From Treponema sp. UBA3862 (GTDB taxonomy: Bacteria > Spirochaetota > Spirochaetia > Treponematales > Treponemataceae): 44,268 bases of DNA. The stretch is taken from assembly GCA_002392405.1 (NCBI GenBank), contig DGGY01000020.1, forward strand, positions 1 to 44,268. The letters are read 5' to 3'. The notes beneath the pieces are model-generated. The model ran no database searches and had not been told where the DNA came from. It saw only the letters and a program-made list of their open reading frames with translations. Below are positions 43,611-44,268 of the stretch, piece by piece (positions within the stretch are counted from its first letter, which is position 1; every line of letters starts with the position of its first letter). A program made the translations under genes and the position numbers.

Positions 43611-44268
43611 TTATTTTTCTACATCATAACAGTTGATATGCAGGTCTTTAAGCTGCTGTTCATCAACTGCACTTGGACATTCATCCATTGGTGAAGCTGC
43701 CAGATTGTTCTTCGGGAAGGCAATAACTTCATGAATACTTTCTTCATGACGCATGAGCATTACAAGGCGGTCGAGTCCAGGTGCAATTCCACCGTGCGGA
43801 GGAGCACCGAATTTAAATGCCTGAACGAGGAAGCCGAAGGCTTTTTCTGCACGCTCACGGCTGTAACCGACAATTTCAAAAATACGCTCCTGCAGGGCAG
43901 GATCATTAATACGCATTGAACCTGAAGCAAGCTCGTAACCGTTTAAAACAAGGTCATAAAGGTCACCCTTTACGCTGCCCGGGTCAGATTCAAGTGTATC
44001 CCAGTATTTTTTCTGAGGCAGTGTGAACATGTGGTGTTCAGTTTCCCAGTGATTTTCTTCTTCGTTCCATGCAAAGTACGGAAAGTCAATGATCCATGCA
44101 AAGTGGAATTCATCTTCAGGATTGTAGAGGTTAAGGTCTTTTCCAAGCTGCTTGCGGACTGCGCCCAGGGCTACACAGGCAGTCTGCCATTTTTCATCGC
44201 TTACAAAAAGGAGAAGGTCATTCTTTTCAGCCCCGAGTTTAGAGCAGATTTCACTTTCTTTTCCGGCA
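43611..44268 (-). CDS. aspS: Aspartyl-tRNA synthetase, C-terminal part (5' end outside window)
   Basis: 219 codons from the edge to the TAA at 43611. FHFAWIIDFPYFAWNEEENH, HHMFTLPQKKYWDTLESDPG, YDLVLNGYELASGSMRI and class II motif 3 APPHGGIAPGLDRLVML are typical of bacterial AspRS, followed by AFPKNNLAASPMDECPSAV. It charges tRNA-Asp (and in many bacteria tRNA-Asn) with aspartate. The last residues LHINCYDVEK differ from the tail encoded just downstream. The anticodon-binding N-terminus and part of the insertion domain lie outside the window. Confidence 0.96.
   Translation of the reverse strand, partial: AGKESEICSKLGAEKNDLLLFVSDEKWQTACVALGAVRKQLGKDLNLYNPEDEFHFAWIIDFPYFAWNEEENHWETEHHMFTLPQKKYWDTLESDPGSVKGDLYDLVLNGYELASGSMRINDPALQERIFEIVGYSRERAEKAFGFLVQAFKFGAPPHGGIAPGLDRLVMLMRHEESIHEVIAFPKNNLAASPMDECPSAVDEQQLKDLHINCYDVEK
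43636..43679. repeat. 44-bp direct repeat, copy B (inside aspS)
   Basis: Encodes the CPSAVDEQQLKDLHI end region of the intact aspS; identical to copy A at 43447-43490. Confidence 0.9.

Noticed and set aside
43438..43629. 63-codon plus-strand frame next to aspS
   Set aside because: Antisense to the aspS tails and the hairpin insert; starts and ends within the duplication.

Overview
The window looks like a chromosome segment of a treponeme (Spirochaetota), most like a gut or rumen Treponema. The basis is a low-to-moderate GC, AT-rich genome; many long secreted proteins and relaxed-lipobox lipoproteins; outer-membrane proteins ending in aromatic residues; an XPB-type helicase; and a spirochaete-style set of housekeeping genes (parAB, sir2, udp, purU, aspS). 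The species call is inference from protein character, not from a marker gene.

Layout. 1-16077 (minus strand) is taken up by two giant envelope genes: the first 3261 codons of a putative lipoprotein built of tandem Ig-like modules (its 3' end lies outside the window) and, upstream of it, a 2007-residue secreted Ig-repeat protein ending in a small beta-barrel. A terminator-like hairpin separates them. 16346-19196 holds sir2 (plus) converging on parA-parB (minus), with a tandem palindromic repeat between. 19290-20636 is a SAM methyltransferase gene that carries an in-frame palindromic insertion. 20633-27540 (minus) reads XPB-type helicase, its large partner protein, ABC permease, ABC ATPase, and a substrate-binding lipoprotein with its own strong promoter. 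27560-32192 holds MgtC, an unknown protein, a divergent dicarboxylate/amino-acid symporter, and a PAS-GGDEF-EAL protein. 32317-36161 (minus) is udp, a TrmN6-like methyltransferase and a two-enzyme peptidoglycan hydrolase lipoprotein in overlapping order. 36655-37521 is purU. 37546-43128 (minus) is an envelope region: a WD40-like protein with a C-terminal barrel-like domain, a small lipoprotein, an FN3-like lipoprotein and an outer-membrane-like protein. 43611-44268 is the 3' part of aspS, followed by a duplicated aspS tail.

The strongest unusual signal is a set of short GC-rich palindromic elements that share a GCGAAGCG / CGAACGAAGTGAGG-type core. They occur as a 2.5-copy tandem array (17091-17438), a single copy (36214-36320), a 139-bp MITE-like hairpin (36475-36613), an 81-bp (27-codon) in-frame insert inside a methyltransferase (19596-19676), and an insert between two copies of the aspS 3' end (43491-43610). 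This resembles the protein-coding palindromic elements known from Rickettsia, but in a spirochaete. A second theme is the promoter pattern: several genes lack a Shine-Dalgarno sequence and have a -10 box 6-9 nt before the ATG, which predicts leaderless mRNAs. A third theme is a recurrent envelope design in which a large soluble repeat domain is followed by a C-terminal small barrel.
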